A stretch of 64,000 nucleotides of DNA. Source: Mesorhizobium sp. ZC-5 (GTDB lineage: Bacteria; Pseudomonadota; Alphaproteobacteria; Rhizobiales; Rhizobiaceae). Location: the NCBI RefSeq assembly GCF_025753855.1, contig NZ_JAOWPT010000007.1, positions 1-64,000 of the forward strand. Direction: 5' to 3'. This document shows positions 37,516 through 47,021 of the stretch, in pieces; position 1 is the first letter of the stretch; each line of letters begins with the position of its first letter. The notes below the pieces were generated by a model. The model worked only from the letters and a program-made list of their open reading frames with translations. It was not told where the DNA came from and made no database searches. A program made the translations under genes and the position numbers.

Positions 37516-38574
37516 CTATTGCGGGGGCTTTCCTTCCCATGCGCGTTGCAGCAATGAGCGGATGGCGTCGCGGTCAATTGGCCGCGGGTTCCAGTAGGGG
37601 TTGCGCACGGCCAGGTCGGCGGCGCAGTCAAGGTCACTCTCGGCGAGCCCGAGATCGCGCAGGGCGAGCGGCGCGCCCAGCGAGGCGGCGAAGTCGTGGA
37701 GGCCGCCGCCGAGCGAGCCACCGAAGAGATTTGCAATCGGCTTCAGCGCCTCGGCTGCGGCGGATGCGTTGTGTGCCACTGAGTGCGGCAGCAAGATCGC
37801 GTGCGTTGCCGCATGCGGTAGGTCGAAGCTCCCTCCCAGCGTGTGGCAGAGCTTATGATGCAACGCCATTCCGACGGTGCCGAGAACGGTGCCGCAGAGC
37901 CAGGAACCATAGAGGGCGAGCGAACGCGCCTCGCCATCAACTGGATTCTCCACGATGCACGGCAAAGCCTGTTTCAACGCGCGAATGCCTTCGACGGCCT
38001 GCCATGTAGAGATCGGATTGCGGTCCTGCGCATAAAGGCCCTCTACCGCGTGGGCCATGGCGTTCAGCCCGCTTGAAACGCTCATGTCGACCGGCAGGCC
38101 GAGGGTCAGGTCGGGATCGTAGATCACAGCTTCCGGCAGGATGCGGGGATCGCGTCTGGTGGTCTTAAGGCTTTCCTCCGTCTCTCCGAGAATGGGGGTG
38201 ACCTCCGAGCCGGCATAGGTGGTCGCGATCACTATCTGGGACGTATCGTTGCGCCACGCGATCGCTTTGCCGAGCCCGATAGTCGACCCGCCGCCGAAGG
38301 AGACCACGCAGTCCGCGCGTTCGTCTTCGTACGCCACCAAGGCTCGCTCGGTGACGGAAACCGGCGTGTGCATCGTCGCGCCGGCGAAAACCCCGACCGC
38401 CGCCTCGCCCAATTGTCCAGCGAGCCTCTCAGCGTCCGCCTTCCGGGACGGGGTCGACAAAACGAGCGCCCGCTTGCAGCGCAGGCGCGCGACCTCGGCG
38501 GGAAGCTGTGACACCGCGCCCCGTCCGAAGACCACGCGTCCCGGATTGAGCGTAAGGGCAAAGGTTTCGATCAT
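37516..38574 (-). CDS. Maleylacetate reductase
   Basis: An iron-alcohol-dehydrogenase-family enzyme that reduces maleylacetate to 3-oxoadipate with NAD(P)H, the step after hydroxyquinol ring cleavage. The 352-residue protein has the nucleotide-binding GGGSTIGLGKAIAW, the TYAGSEVTPILGETE segment of this subfamily, NAMAHAVEGLYA, and metal-region histidines in MALHHKLCHTLGGSFDLPHA. I start at the ATG at 38574 (MIETFALTLNPGRVVFG); the frame is open upstream but that part is unlike the family. It lies between the dioxygenase and the hydroxylase on the same strand. Confidence 0.92.
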   Translation of the reverse strand: MIETFALTLNPGRVVFGRGAVSQLPAEVARLRCKRALVLSTPSRKADAERLAGQLGEAAVGVFAGATMHTPVSVTERALVAYEDERADCVVSFGGGSTIGLGKAIAWRNDTSQIVIATTYAGSEVTPILGETEESLKTTRRDPRILPEAVIYDPDLTLGLPVDMSVSSGLNAMAHAVEGLYAQDRNPISTWQAVEGIRALKQALPCIVENPVDGEARSLALYGSWLCGTVLGTVGMALHHKLCHTLGGSFDLPHAATHAILLPHSVAHNASAAAEALKPIANLFGGSLGGGLHDFAASLGAPLALRDLGLAESDLDCAADLAVRNPYWNPRPIDRDAIRSLLQRAWEGKPPQ

Positions 38575-38611
38575 GGTGGCGGTGGTTCCCAGAGCTGGCA
38601 GCGCGAGCCAG

Positions 38612-40336
38612 CTATGCGTGCATACTGTTCGTCGATACCGTATCCTGTGCGCCTTCATTGGCGATTTTCTCAAGGCCGGACATCCTTCGCCCGAGCACGG
38701 TCTCGATCGTGCATTGCGCATCCGCATCGCGTGTCCCGCGCCACGCAACGACCTGGTCGGGGCGGATAAGCACCAACGGCGCTTCATACAGGCTTTCCAC
38801 CTCGGCCGAGGCAATGTCGACTACGCTCAGGTCCATGCCAGCTTGGGCAGCCGCAGATGTAATGGCGTCCACCGCCGGGGGCGTCCTTCCCAAGCGCAGC
38901 AGCGTCCATTCGAAGCCGAACAGATCATAAAGCGAGGTCGACGCATCGATCCATATGTGGGGAGCGCGCCCGCCAGGCGCGCTTGTGGGGGTGTAAACGT
39001 CCGGGCGATCCTCGGCCGGCGGTCTCTTCTCCGACAATATGATCGGAGACGCGTCGTACCGGGCGCCGAAGGTAATCCCGGGAATGTTGAACTCCGCCTT
39101 TCCGTGCCCAGAAAGATAAGCGCCGGCTTCTCTTCGGAGAGCCACACCTTGCGCCGTGTTGTCTTCTAGGCCGGGCTTCGCCGTATAGAGGCCGATCGAA
39201 TCGGCGAACTGCTTGGCAAAGCCCGTGTTGCGAACCGCGATGGGACGCCGCTCAATCTCATAGCTGTCGAGTATAGTCGGCGAGCCCACGCCCTTGATCG
39301 CTGCTGCCAGTTTCCATCCCAGATTGACCGCATCGTCGACGGCGGTATTGTAGCCCAGTCCGCCCGCTGGCGTGAACAGATGGACGGCGTCTCCGCCGAG
39401 GAACACCCGTCCCCGCGAATAGCTCTCTGCGACGAGCGCGTAGCCGGCCGTCCAGGTGCCGCGGGAAAGCACCTCGGCTTCCACGGGATGGCCGACCGCG
39501 GCCTGGAACATTTCCAGCGCCTGCTTGTCCGTGATGTCTTCCTCCTTCTCGCCTTCGCGAAGCTGCGTGTGAAACGCGAATTCGCCTCGGCCGTCCACCG
39601 CGGCCATGAAGGCGCGGCGCTGGTTGTTGAAAGTCACGTTCATCCACGCCGGCGCGAAGGGCACGACCTCGTAGAATTGCGGACAGCGCAGATAGATCGC
39701 GAACATGCGCCCGCCGAAGAAATCTCGCACCGCGCCCGCATCGCCCTTGTAGGCGATACCGAGTTGTCTGCGCACGAAGCTGCGGGCGCCATCGCCGCCG
39801 ACAAGATACTTGGCCCGGACGGTGCGGCGAGAGGTGGTCTGGACTTCCTGCGCCGTGACCGACACGCCGTCCTGAGAGTCGATGAACTCGCTTACGCGCC
39901 AGCCATAGTTGATCGAGACGCCGGGCTGGGCTTCGGCATGCTTTCGCAACACCTGCTCTACATATTTCTGCGACACGCGATGCGGCAACTCGGCCGCGCT
40001 CCAGGAGCCCGAAAGAGACGACACTCTCTCGCGCGCTTCCCGGGCGGACGGCAGGCGGAAGCGTCCAAGCTCGTGTCCAGTGTAGCGCGTGAAATAAGCG
40101 ACGTCGGTCGGAAAATCGTCCGGCAGGCCAAGAGCACGGACCTCCTCGGCGAACCCTAGACGCCGATAGTGCTCCATCGTGCGGGCCTGGGTCGCGTTCG
40201 CCTGGGGATTGAATGCCGTCGAAGGCTTCTCATCAAACAGGGTGACCGAGATTCCTCGCCGACCGAGCTCGTTCGCAAGCATCAGGCCAAACGGCCCGCC
40301 ACCCGAAATTGCAACATCGACCACGGCACCGTCCAC
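38612..40336 (-). CDS. FAD-dependent aromatic hydroxylase (resorcinol hydroxylase-like)
   Basis: A 574-residue class A flavoprotein monooxygenase. Motifs: FAD site DVAISGGGPFGLMLANELGR, the DG motif YLVGGDGARSFVRRQLG, and the GD motif VFLGGDAVHLFTPAGGLGYN. A C-terminal thioredoxin-like region follows, as in phenol and MhpA-type hydroxylases. In this operon it most likely makes hydroxyquinol, for example from resorcinol. I use a GTG at 40336 because GGGGAGG lies 6 bases before it; a TTG at 40351 is the longest option but overlaps that site. It is the first structural gene after the marR gene, 69 bases away. Confidence 0.85.
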   Translation of the reverse strand: MDGAVVDVAISGGGPFGLMLANELGRRGISVTLFDEKPSTAFNPQANATQARTMEHYRRLGFAEEVRALGLPDDFPTDVAYFTRYTGHELGRFRLPSAREARERVSSLSGSWSAAELPHRVSQKYVEQVLRKHAEAQPGVSINYGWRVSEFIDSQDGVSVTAQEVQTTSRRTVRAKYLVGGDGARSFVRRQLGIAYKGDAGAVRDFFGGRMFAIYLRCPQFYEVVPFAPAWMNVTFNNQRRAFMAAVDGRGEFAFHTQLREGEKEEDITDKQALEMFQAAVGHPVEAEVLSRGTWTAGYALVAESYSRGRVFLGGDAVHLFTPAGGLGYNTAVDDAVNLGWKLAAAIKGVGSPTILDSYEIERRPIAVRNTGFAKQFADSIGLYTAKPGLEDNTAQGVALRREAGAYLSGHGKAEFNIPGITFGARYDASPIILSEKRPPAEDRPDVYTPTSAPGGRAPHIWIDASTSLYDLFGFEWTLLRLGRTPPAVDAITSAAAQAGMDLSVVDIASAEVESLYEAPLVLIRPDQVVAWRGTRDADAQCTIETVLGRRMSGLEKIANEGAQDTVSTNSMHA

Positions 40337-40405
40337 ACAGATCCTCCCCAAAATGCCCTGAAGATCATAGCATTTGGTAAGGAAACCAGACGATTTGTCA
40401 AGGCA

Positions 40406-40864
40406 CTATTCTCGCTCGACATCCCCCTCGCGGGCCTCGACATACTTTGCGAGCACTTCAACCATCAAGTCGACCATGGCAGGACCGAGCTCGGCGCGCA
40501 TTTCACTCTCGGCAACCTCCAGGCTGCGATGAAATGCCTCGAGCCAGGCCATCCCCTTGTCGGTGAAGCACACGAGCTTCGCGCGGCCATCCGTCGGATC
40601 AGGCCTCTTCTCGATCAGTCCGGTCCGCTCGACCTGATCGACCAGTTCGCTCATGGACTGCTTCGTCATGGACGCCCTGCGCGCGAGTTCGGTGAGTCGG
40701 GTCCCGTCCTCATCGAGATTTCGCGTAAGATTAATATGGGCGACGCTGAGTTCGTCATGCCCATTCGATCGCAGATTCTCCACGATCTGCGCCTCGAACA
40801 ATCTCACTGCCTCGTTCATACGACGGCCAATGTTGTTGCGCCGCCAGGAATTTCTAAGTCTCAT
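40406..40864 (-). CDS. MarR-family regulator of the aromatic cluster
   Basis: A 152-residue protein with a winged HTH of MarR type: LTELARRASMTKQSMSELVD, then QVERTGLIEKRPDPTDGRAK, where the last part is the wing with the D-x-R motif. N- and C-terminal helices for dimerisation flank it. MarR proteins usually repress nearby genes until an aromatic ligand binds. It heads the minus-strand catabolic operon and faces the ligM-like gene across a 393-base gap. I start at the ATG at 40864; a GTG at 40885 is in frame. Confidence 0.88.
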   Translation of the reverse strand: MRLRNSWRRNNIGRRMNEAVRLFEAQIVENLRSNGHDELSVAHINLTRNLDEDGTRLTELARRASMTKQSMSELVDQVERTGLIEKRPDPTDGRAKLVCFTDKGMAWLEAFHRSLEVAESEMRAELGPAMVDLMVEVLAKYVEAREGDVERE

Positions 40865-41257
40865 GCCAATCGTCTCTGCTCCCACTCGGTCAGCTTATAC
40901 ATCCTTCTACCGCGCGCTACGCCGTGCTTTCGGCTTTTTCAATCTCTGCGGCCAGTGGATTGACACATCGGCTCCGGCGAATATATCGTCAGGTATCCGA
41001 ACAATATAGGAAGGCGGTTGACGGCCGCCAAGGGAGGAGAGATGCGTCATCAAGAAGTTCGCGTCGCGAACTGGAGGCCTGCGCTCAGCAGCCGTCCGGC
41101 GACGCCGCTTGATTTCTCGCGGCATGGCATCGCTTCAGCTTGGCTTCGTCGATTGTCTCCCGATTTGCAAAATAGGGTTGGCTCGTGAGGTTGGGGGTTT
41201 CGCTCCTCACTAGGGGGTTGGCAAGGTGATATTTCACATCGAGCAGGATCAATCACG
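40865..41257. promoter_or_regulatory. Divergent control region of the aromatic cluster
   Basis: About 390 bases between the marR gene and the ligM-like gene with no supportable ORF. It holds a hairpin (GTGAGG at 41185-41190 with CCTCAC at 41205-41210) framed by two GGGTTGGC-like repeats. The position suits promoters and a MarR operator, but I cannot name the operator. Confidence 0.4.
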
Positions 41258-42673
41258 ATGGTAAAGGCAAACGGCGAGAAGTCGCTGCAAACACTTATCG
41301 ACGAGAAGCGGGATCTCGTCGAGTATTTCTACAATGATACCCTTGCCCCTCACTATCGGGCCAGGACGGGTCTTACGGCGGCGTACATCCCTCCTGAGTT
41401 CACGAATTGGCGCGACGAACAGCGTGCATGGCGGGAATCGGCGATCCTCTTCGATCAGTCGCATCATATGCCGGAGATGCTTCTGAAAGGTCCCGACGCT
41501 CTTCGGCTTCTCGAGAAGATCGGCATCAACAGCCTCGCGAATTTCTCGACGGACAGGGCAAAACAGCTGGTCGGCTGCACGCCTCGAGGCCACGTGATTG
41601 GCGACTGCGTCGTGTATCGACTTGAAGAGGAAACCTTCGAACTCATCAGCAGCATGCCGTTGCTGAATTGGGTTCAATTCAATGCCGAAAAGGGCGGCTA
41701 CGACGTCACTATCGAGCGTGACGACCCGACCCCATACAATCCAGCCGGAAAGCGCTGGTTCTATCGTTTCCAGCTGGAAGGTCCGAACGCAGGCAAGATA
41801 TTCAACGACGCCGTGGAGGGCGATGCACCCGAGATTCCGTTCTTCCGCACGGCGAAAGTGAAGATTGGCGGCTGCAAAGTCCTCGTGCTGCGGCATGGCA
41901 TGGCTGGACACCTCGGCGCGGAGCTGTCCGGGCCCTATGAAGAGATGGACAAGGTGCGCTCGGCTCTCGTTGCCGCTGGCGAGAAGCACGGGCTGAAGCA
42001 GGGGGGTACCAAGACCTACTTCAGCACCATCTTCGAGTTCGGTTGGATGCCCTATCCCCTGCCAGGCATATATACCGGCGCGGAACTGAGGGATTACCGT
42101 GAATGGCTTTCCGGCAATGGCTGGGAAGCCAACGCGCAGCTCGGCGGCAGTTTCCTGTCGGACAACATTGAAGACTACTACGTCACACCATGGGACCTCG
42201 GATACGGTCACATAATCAAGTTCGACCATGATTTCATTGGACGCGCAGCGCTCGAAGCTCTGCCGGAAGGAAAGCGACGCAAGAAGGTCACTTTGGTCTG
42301 GAACAGGGAGGATGTGGCGAAGATCTTCGGGTCGCAGTTCGGTGACGGGCCGCGGTTCAAGGCACTCGACTTTCCAGTTGCCTACTATGGTTGGCCGCAA
42401 TTCGACGAGGTCAGGGCGCCGGACGGCTCCTTGGTTGGGCATTCCTGTCATTGCGGTTACAGCGCCAACGAAGGCGAGATGCTGTCACTCGCGATGCTCG
42501 ATGCGGCTTGCGCGACGCCGGGCACCCAGATTGTCCTGACATGGGGCGAACCAGGCGGAGGCTCTCGCAAGCCGCATGTCGAGCGCCATGAGCAGCTCAA
42601 GGTTCGCGCGACAGTCGCCCCGGCCCCCTACGCGCAGTCCGTGCAAAAGTTGAAGCGAGCAGCCATTGGCTAG
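41258..42673 (+). CDS. Tetrahydrofolate-dependent aromatic O-demethylase, LigM/DesA-like
   Basis: A 471-residue aminomethyltransferase-family (GcvT-like) protein. LigM and DesA from Sphingobium have this length and move the methyl group of vanillate, 3-O-methylgallate or syringate to tetrahydrofolate. Matching segments are YIPPEFTNWRDEQRAWRESA, LFDQSHHMPEMLLKGPDALR, GINSLANFSTDRAKQLVGCT and RWFYRFQLEGPNAGKIF. The fit is to this subfamily and not to GcvT itself. Neighbouring ring-cleavage genes and a CYP199-like P450 support a methoxy-aromatic substrate. The ATG is preceded by GAGCAGGATC only, a weak site. Confidence 0.85.
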   Translation: MVKANGEKSLQTLIDEKRDLVEYFYNDTLAPHYRARTGLTAAYIPPEFTNWRDEQRAWRESAILFDQSHHMPEMLLKGPDALRLLEKIGINSLANFSTDRAKQLVGCTPRGHVIGDCVVYRLEEETFELISSMPLLNWVQFNAEKGGYDVTIERDDPTPYNPAGKRWFYRFQLEGPNAGKIFNDAVEGDAPEIPFFRTAKVKIGGCKVLVLRHGMAGHLGAELSGPYEEMDKVRSALVAAGEKHGLKQGGTKTYFSTIFEFGWMPYPLPGIYTGAELRDYREWLSGNGWEANAQLGGSFLSDNIEDYYVTPWDLGYGHIIKFDHDFIGRAALEALPEGKRRKKVTLVWNREDVAKIFGSQFGDGPRFKALDFPVAYYGWPQFDEVRAPDGSLVGHSCHCGYSANEGEMLSLAMLDAACATPGTQIVLTWGEPGGGSRKPHVERHEQLKVRATVAPAPYAQSVQKLKRAAIG

Positions 42674-43183
42674 GTTTCGCGTCACCTCGCGCGACCCGTC
42701 TCGTAGACCATCCCCTCTTAGCCGGGGTGGTCGCCCTACTCACCGGCTAGTCTGCCAAGAAGGGATCCGAGTGGACTCTCAACCCAGCTACCCTTTTGAC
42801 CTTCGCGCAAAGCTGCTGGGTTCGTCTGCCGCCGACCACTCGGTGCATCTGTCGAACAATCTTTCACCGGCGCCGCATAGCCGGTGCATCTGGCTGAAGC
42901 ATTTCGTCAGCTTACATGACGAAATAAGGATACAAGTGCAATATGCAGCGGGCCATCCAAACGGCAGCGGTCATAGCACTCGGTTCTCGGTAGCAGAAAA
43001 TCTTGCGCGCCTTGTCGCTTCAATCGGATTTCACCTACGGCGACGGCCAATCGACGAGGCTTCGCTGCTTGACAATTTAGTCAAGAATCCTTACTAAAAT
43101 TGAAGGGAGAGACATCAGGTTTCACAAGGTAAACCGGCCGAGCTTAGCACTGTGAGACCCGGCAATCCAAGGGAGGGAATACG
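42674..43183. other. Intergenic region upstream of the ABC importer genes
   Basis: A 143-codon open frame starting at 42666 overlaps the ligM end and has no family features, so I do not accept it. The region ends with an inverted repeat at 43073-43102 and a strong GGGAGGG ribosome binding site for the importer gene. Confidence 0.45.
43073..43102. promoter_or_regulatory. AT-rich inverted repeat, candidate operator
   Basis: Arms CAATTTAGTCAAG and CTTACTAAAATTG are near-perfect inverted copies separated by four bases. The AT-rich arms stand out from the GC-rich surroundings. They lie about 80 bases before the solute-binding protein gene, a good place for an operator of the MarR protein or another regulator. 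Confidence 0.45.
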
Positions 43184-44347
43184 ATGAGGAGACTTTGTGC
43201 GGGCCTGCTTGCAACCGCGATCGCAACGTTCGCGCTTGGAGGCGCGGCGCTCGCGGAAACCATCAAGGTGGGTGTGATCGCAACATTCTCGGGCCCGAAC
43301 GCCATCTGGGGCAAGCAGTTCAAGGAAGCTATTCAAGTCTATGTCGCGCAGCATGGCAACGAGGTGAACGGCAATACGATCGAGTTCATTTACAAGGACG
43401 TCGGTGGGCCGAACCCGGATGCGAGCAAAGCCGCCGCTCAGGAACTGCTCATACGCGAGGGCGTGAAGTATCTGGCCGGTTTCGATTTTACCCCGAACGC
43501 GCTCGCCGTCGCTCCGCTGATCAATCAGGCCAAGGTTCCGGCGATCATATTCAATGCGGCAACCTCTGCGATCAACAAGCAGTCGAAATACTTCGTGCGC
43601 ACCAGCTTTACCTTATGGCAGGTGGCAGTGCCGGCTGCACAGTGGGCCGCCAAGAACGGCGCCAAGAAGGTAGTCACCGCCGTTTCGGACTACAATCCAG
43701 GCATCGACGCCGAGACCGCCTTTGGCAGCGCCTTCGAACAGCAGGGCGGGACGATCGTTGAGAAAATCCGTATGCCCTTGCAGACGAACGATTTCGCTCC
43801 TTTCATGCAGCGCATCAAGAATTCCGGGGCTGATACGGTTTTCGCGTTCCTCCCTGCCGGACCCGCCACGTTCGCCTTCACGAAGGCCTATAGCGAGAAC
43901 GGACTGAAGGAAGCTGGCATTGGCTTTATTGGGACCGGTGAGACTGACGAGACGACCATTGACGCTCTCGGCGAACAGGCAATCGGGCTGACTACGGCCT
44001 ATCACTATTCGGATGTCCACACCTCGGAGCTGAACCGGGCGTTTGCGGCCAAGCTCGCCGAGCTTTTTCCAAACTCTAGGGCCAATATGGCTTCGATGGG
44101 CGCTTATGACGGTGCGCATTTGATCTATAAGATGATTGAGCTAGCCGGAACGGATGGCGACAAGGCGATCGAAGCCGCGAAGGGCTTGTCGTGGGAAAGC
44201 CCACGCGGCCCGGTGAGCATAGATCCAACATCGCGCCATGTCGTCCAGAATGTCTATATCCGCCGTGTGGAGCGCGATGGAGGACGCTTGGTGAACCGCG
44301 AATTCGATCTCGTGAAAAGCGTTCCGGACCTCGGGTTCGATCGCTGA
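43184..44347 (+). CDS. Periplasmic substrate-binding protein of a Liv-type ABC importer
   Basis: A 387-residue type 1 periplasmic binding protein. A cleavable signal peptide ends at ALAETIKVGV, and the first fold shows GVIATFSGPNAIWGKQFKEA. The start follows a strong GGGAGGG. Members of this family bind branched-chain amino acids, amides or aromatic acids. The location inside an aromatic cluster and the gene order (binding protein, two permeases, two ATPases, P450) favour an aromatic acid such as a methoxybenzoate, which is inference. Confidence 0.9.
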   Translation: MRRLCAGLLATAIATFALGGAALAETIKVGVIATFSGPNAIWGKQFKEAIQVYVAQHGNEVNGNTIEFIYKDVGGPNPDASKAAAQELLIREGVKYLAGFDFTPNALAVAPLINQAKVPAIIFNAATSAINKQSKYFVRTSFTLWQVAVPAAQWAAKNGAKKVVTAVSDYNPGIDAETAFGSAFEQQGGTIVEKIRMPLQTNDFAPFMQRIKNSGADTVFAFLPAGPATFAFTKAYSENGLKEAGIGFIGTGETDETTIDALGEQAIGLTTAYHYSDVHTSELNRAFAAKLAELFPNSRANMASMGAYDGAHLIYKMIELAGTDGDKAIEAAKGLSWESPRGPVSIDPTSRHVVQNVYIRRVERDGGRLVNREFDLVKSVPDLGFDR

Positions 44348-44425
44348 CACATCCTGGCATAGTGGGTGTCCGAGCCCACCATGCCGCATTGCTGAAAACC
44401 TCTGTTTCTAGATCGGTGTTAGCTG

Positions 44426-45289
44426 ATGACGGTCGCCCTCAGCATAGTTGTCGACGGCATCGCCTATGGCATGATCCTGTTCATGATTTCCGTCGGCTTG
44501 TCAGTGACGATGGGCTTGATGCGGATCGTCAATCTCGCCCATGGCGGCTTTGCCCTGCTTGGCGGCGCGTGCGCGCACGTGCTGACCATGCGATATGGGG
44601 TGCCGTTCGTCCCGGCCCTCGCCGCCTCTGTGATTGCCGTGATCGTGATCGCGATCCCCCTCGAGCGGCTGGTCTACCGTCACATCTATCGCTTCAGCGA
44701 ACTCGAACAGGTTCTTGCAACGATCGGGATCGTCTTCGTGATGATCGCCACCGTCAATCTCTTCCTCGGCTCCACCCTTCTACCGATCCGGATGCCGCCG
44801 GAAGTAAGCATTCCGATTAATCTCGGCTTCAAGGTGCTCCCGCTACATAGAATTATCGTCATCGTCGTCGGGCTTCTGATGGTGACGGGGTTATACCTGC
44901 TCGTGGAACGCACCCGGTTCGGCATCTTTCTGCGCGCGGCAGTCGACAACCAGAATACTGCGGCATCACTCGGGATCGATACCCCCAAAGTGTATCTGGC
45001 CGCCTTCGCTCTTGGTGCGGGGCTGGCGGCAGTCGGCGGAATTCTCGGCGCCGAGTTGCTACCTATCGAGGCATATTATCCTCTCCGATACATGGTCCTC
45101 TTTCTCATCGTCGTGACAGTCGGCGGTATGGGGAGCATTGTCGGATCGTTCATCGCGGCTTTAGGCCTCGGCATCCTCGATACGGCCGGCAGATACCTGC
45201 TTCCCGATGTTGGGACAATTTTCTTCTTCCTTGCGATCATAGCGCTTCTGGCCCTGCGCCCGAACGGTCTTTTGGTCAGACCATCATGA
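44426..45289 (+). CDS. ABC importer permease, LivH family
   Basis: A 287-residue inner-membrane protein with about eight helices. The LivH motif NLAHGGFALLGGACAHVL is near residue 36, the ERLVYRHIYRFSELEQVLAT loop follows, and the GMGSIVGSFIAALGLGI region near the end fits the family. It forms the membrane channel with the LivM-type partner, whose start overlaps its stop by four bases. Confidence 0.92.
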   Translation: MTVALSIVVDGIAYGMILFMISVGLSVTMGLMRIVNLAHGGFALLGGACAHVLTMRYGVPFVPALAASVIAVIVIAIPLERLVYRHIYRFSELEQVLATIGIVFVMIATVNLFLGSTLLPIRMPPEVSIPINLGFKVLPLHRIIVIVVGLLMVTGLYLLVERTRFGIFLRAAVDNQNTAASLGIDTPKVYLAAFALGAGLAAVGGILGAELLPIEAYYPLRYMVLFLIVVTVGGMGSIVGSFIAALGLGILDTAGRYLLPDVGTIFFFLAIIALLALRPNGLLVRPS

Positions 45290-46275
45290 TCCGAATTTCT
45301 ACAATCGACACCGTGCGCACGTCGCTGGGTGGCACCGGCAAGCTCCTGCCCGTTGCCATCCTGATCACCTGTGCTTTCGCCGCCTTCTGGCTGTTTCCGT
45401 ACGATCTGGGGTTCATGACCCAGATGCTGATCATGATGGTCTTCGTGGTCTCTTTCGACCTGATCCTCGGTTATGCGGGTATCGCGACGCTGGGTCATGC
45501 GGCAATGTACGGGTGTGGGGCTTATGCTGCCGGGCTCTTTGCGATCCACGCGTCACCCGATCCACTGCTTGGGCTTGCCGTCGGCGCGGTGATCGGAGCC
45601 CTGATCGCGTTCTTTTCCGGCCTGCTGTTGATGCGCGCGCATGGGTTGTCGCTGTTGATGCTTTCGATCGCGATCACAATGGTGTTGCAGGAGATCGCCT
45701 CGAAGGCGCGTGACGTCACCGGCGGCGCTGACGGACTGACCGGAATATCCATGACGCCGATCCTGGGGGTCTTCGAGTTTGATTTCATCGGGAAGACAGC
45801 GTTCTGGTACGCGTTCAGTGTCCTGTTTGTCATCCTGGTGGTCCTGCGTATCCTTGTTGCATCTCCCTTCGGTCTCGCCCTGCGAGGCATCAAGGACAGT
45901 CCTAGCCGAATGCGTGCAATCGGCACACCGGTCTATTGGCGCAAGGTGACGGCCTATGTGATTGGGGGAACGATCGCAGGTATCGCCGGCGCCCTTTCTG
46001 CCCAAATCACCAGCCTGGTCAGCGTGGAAGCGTTCAATTTCGCGCTATCCGCGGATGTCATGGTGATGCTGATTCTTGGAGGTGCCGGTCGCCTCTACGG
46101 TGCGTTGATCGGGACGCTTGTGTTCATGACGGTTCGTCATGTCGCAGCCAGCATCGACCCTTTCAACTGGCTGTTCGTCATCGGCTTCATGCTTCTGGCA
46201 GTTGTTTTCTTCCTGCCTGATGGTCTTATCTCGCTGCCTAGGCGGGTGGCGCGCATGATCGGAGCGCGCAGATGA
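45286..46275 (+). CDS. ABC importer permease, LivM family
   Basis: A 329-residue permease with the LivM features GYAGIATLGHAAMYGCGAYA, the cytoplasmic loop SPFGLALRGIKDSPSRMRAI that contacts the ATPases, and GGAGRLYGALIGTLVF. It overlaps the genes on both sides by four bases, so the five importer genes are one transcript. Confidence 0.92.
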   Translation: MIRISTIDTVRTSLGGTGKLLPVAILITCAFAAFWLFPYDLGFMTQMLIMMVFVVSFDLILGYAGIATLGHAAMYGCGAYAAGLFAIHASPDPLLGLAVGAVIGALIAFFSGLLLMRAHGLSLLMLSIAITMVLQEIASKARDVTGGADGLTGISMTPILGVFEFDFIGKTAFWYAFSVLFVILVVLRILVASPFGLALRGIKDSPSRMRAIGTPVYWRKVTAYVIGGTIAGIAGALSAQITSLVSVEAFNFALSADVMVMLILGGAGRLYGALIGTLVFMTVRHVAASIDPFNWLFVIGFMLLAVVFFLPDGLISLPRRVARMIGARR

Positions 46276-47021
46276 CATCGGGCCTCAGGATCAGAAACCT
46301 CTCGAAGAATTTCGGCGGACTGCAGGTCGCGAGGAACATCACGCTCGACATTCCCACAGGAGCTCGCGCTGCACTGATTGGCCCCAACGGGGCTGGAAAG
46401 ACAACCTTTGCAAACCTGATCATTGGAGCGCTTCAGCCTTCATCAGGCTCCATTCATCTTGACGACAAGGATATCAGCCAGCTTCCCGAGGCTGCCCGCG
46501 TAAGAGCAGGCATCGCAAAGACCTTCCAGAACACCAACCTTTTCAAGGACCTGTCCGTTCGGGACAACATCCGCCTGCCCATCCTCGAGCGAGAGCACAG
46601 GACGTTTCGCTTTCTGGAACGCTACGATGGCGATGCGGCCATCGAGGCCGAGGTCGAACAGCTTCTGGCCGACTTCCGTCTTCTCCCTCTGGCCAACCGC
46701 CTCGTTCGCAGCCTCGCCTACGGACAGCAGAGGTTGGTCGAACTTGCTTTGACTCTTTCGCTAAAGCCCAGGATCCTGATACTCGACGAACCCGCCGCAG
46801 GGGTTCCGTCATCCGACAGTCATCTGATCGTCGATGCAATCAAGCGGTTGCCGACCGATCTCTCGGTGTTGATCATCGAACACGACATGAAACTGGTGTT
46901 CGAAGTTGCAAGCAGGATCATCGTCCTCGTTAACGGCGCGGTTCTCGTTGAGGGCACGCCGGAAGAGATCAGCCGCGACTTGCGCGTGCGCGAGTTGTAC
47001 CTCGGAGCGGGCCATGGCTGA
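46272..47021 (+). CDS. ABC importer ATP-binding protein, LivG family
   Basis: A 249-residue ATPase with Walker A GPNGAGKTTF, signature LAYGQQRLVELA in place of LSYG, Walker B ILILDEPAAG, and the LivG C-terminal GTPEEISRDLRVRELYLG. It energises uptake together with the LivF-type ATPase. The signature's Ser-to-Ala change is mild and occurs in the family. Confidence 0.92.
   Translation: MTSGLRIRNLSKNFGGLQVARNITLDIPTGARAALIGPNGAGKTTFANLIIGALQPSSGSIHLDDKDISQLPEAARVRAGIAKTFQNTNLFKDLSVRDNIRLPILEREHRTFRFLERYDGDAAIEAEVEQLLADFRLLPLANRLVRSLAYGQQRLVELALTLSLKPRILILDEPAAGVPSSDSHLIVDAIKRLPTDLSVLIIEHDMKLVFEVASRIIVLVNGAVLVEGTPEEISRDLRVRELYLGAGHG

Noticed and set aside
41161-41222. Riboswitch before the ligM-like gene
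   Set aside because: There is one hairpin and a short direct repeat, but no match to a THF, glycine or SAM riboswitch core that I can recognise.
42666-43097. 143-codon open frame between the ligM-like gene and the importer
   Set aside because: It overlaps the ligM end, its composition is not protein-like (many Arg/Ser/Pro/His), and it covers the control region with the inverted repeat.
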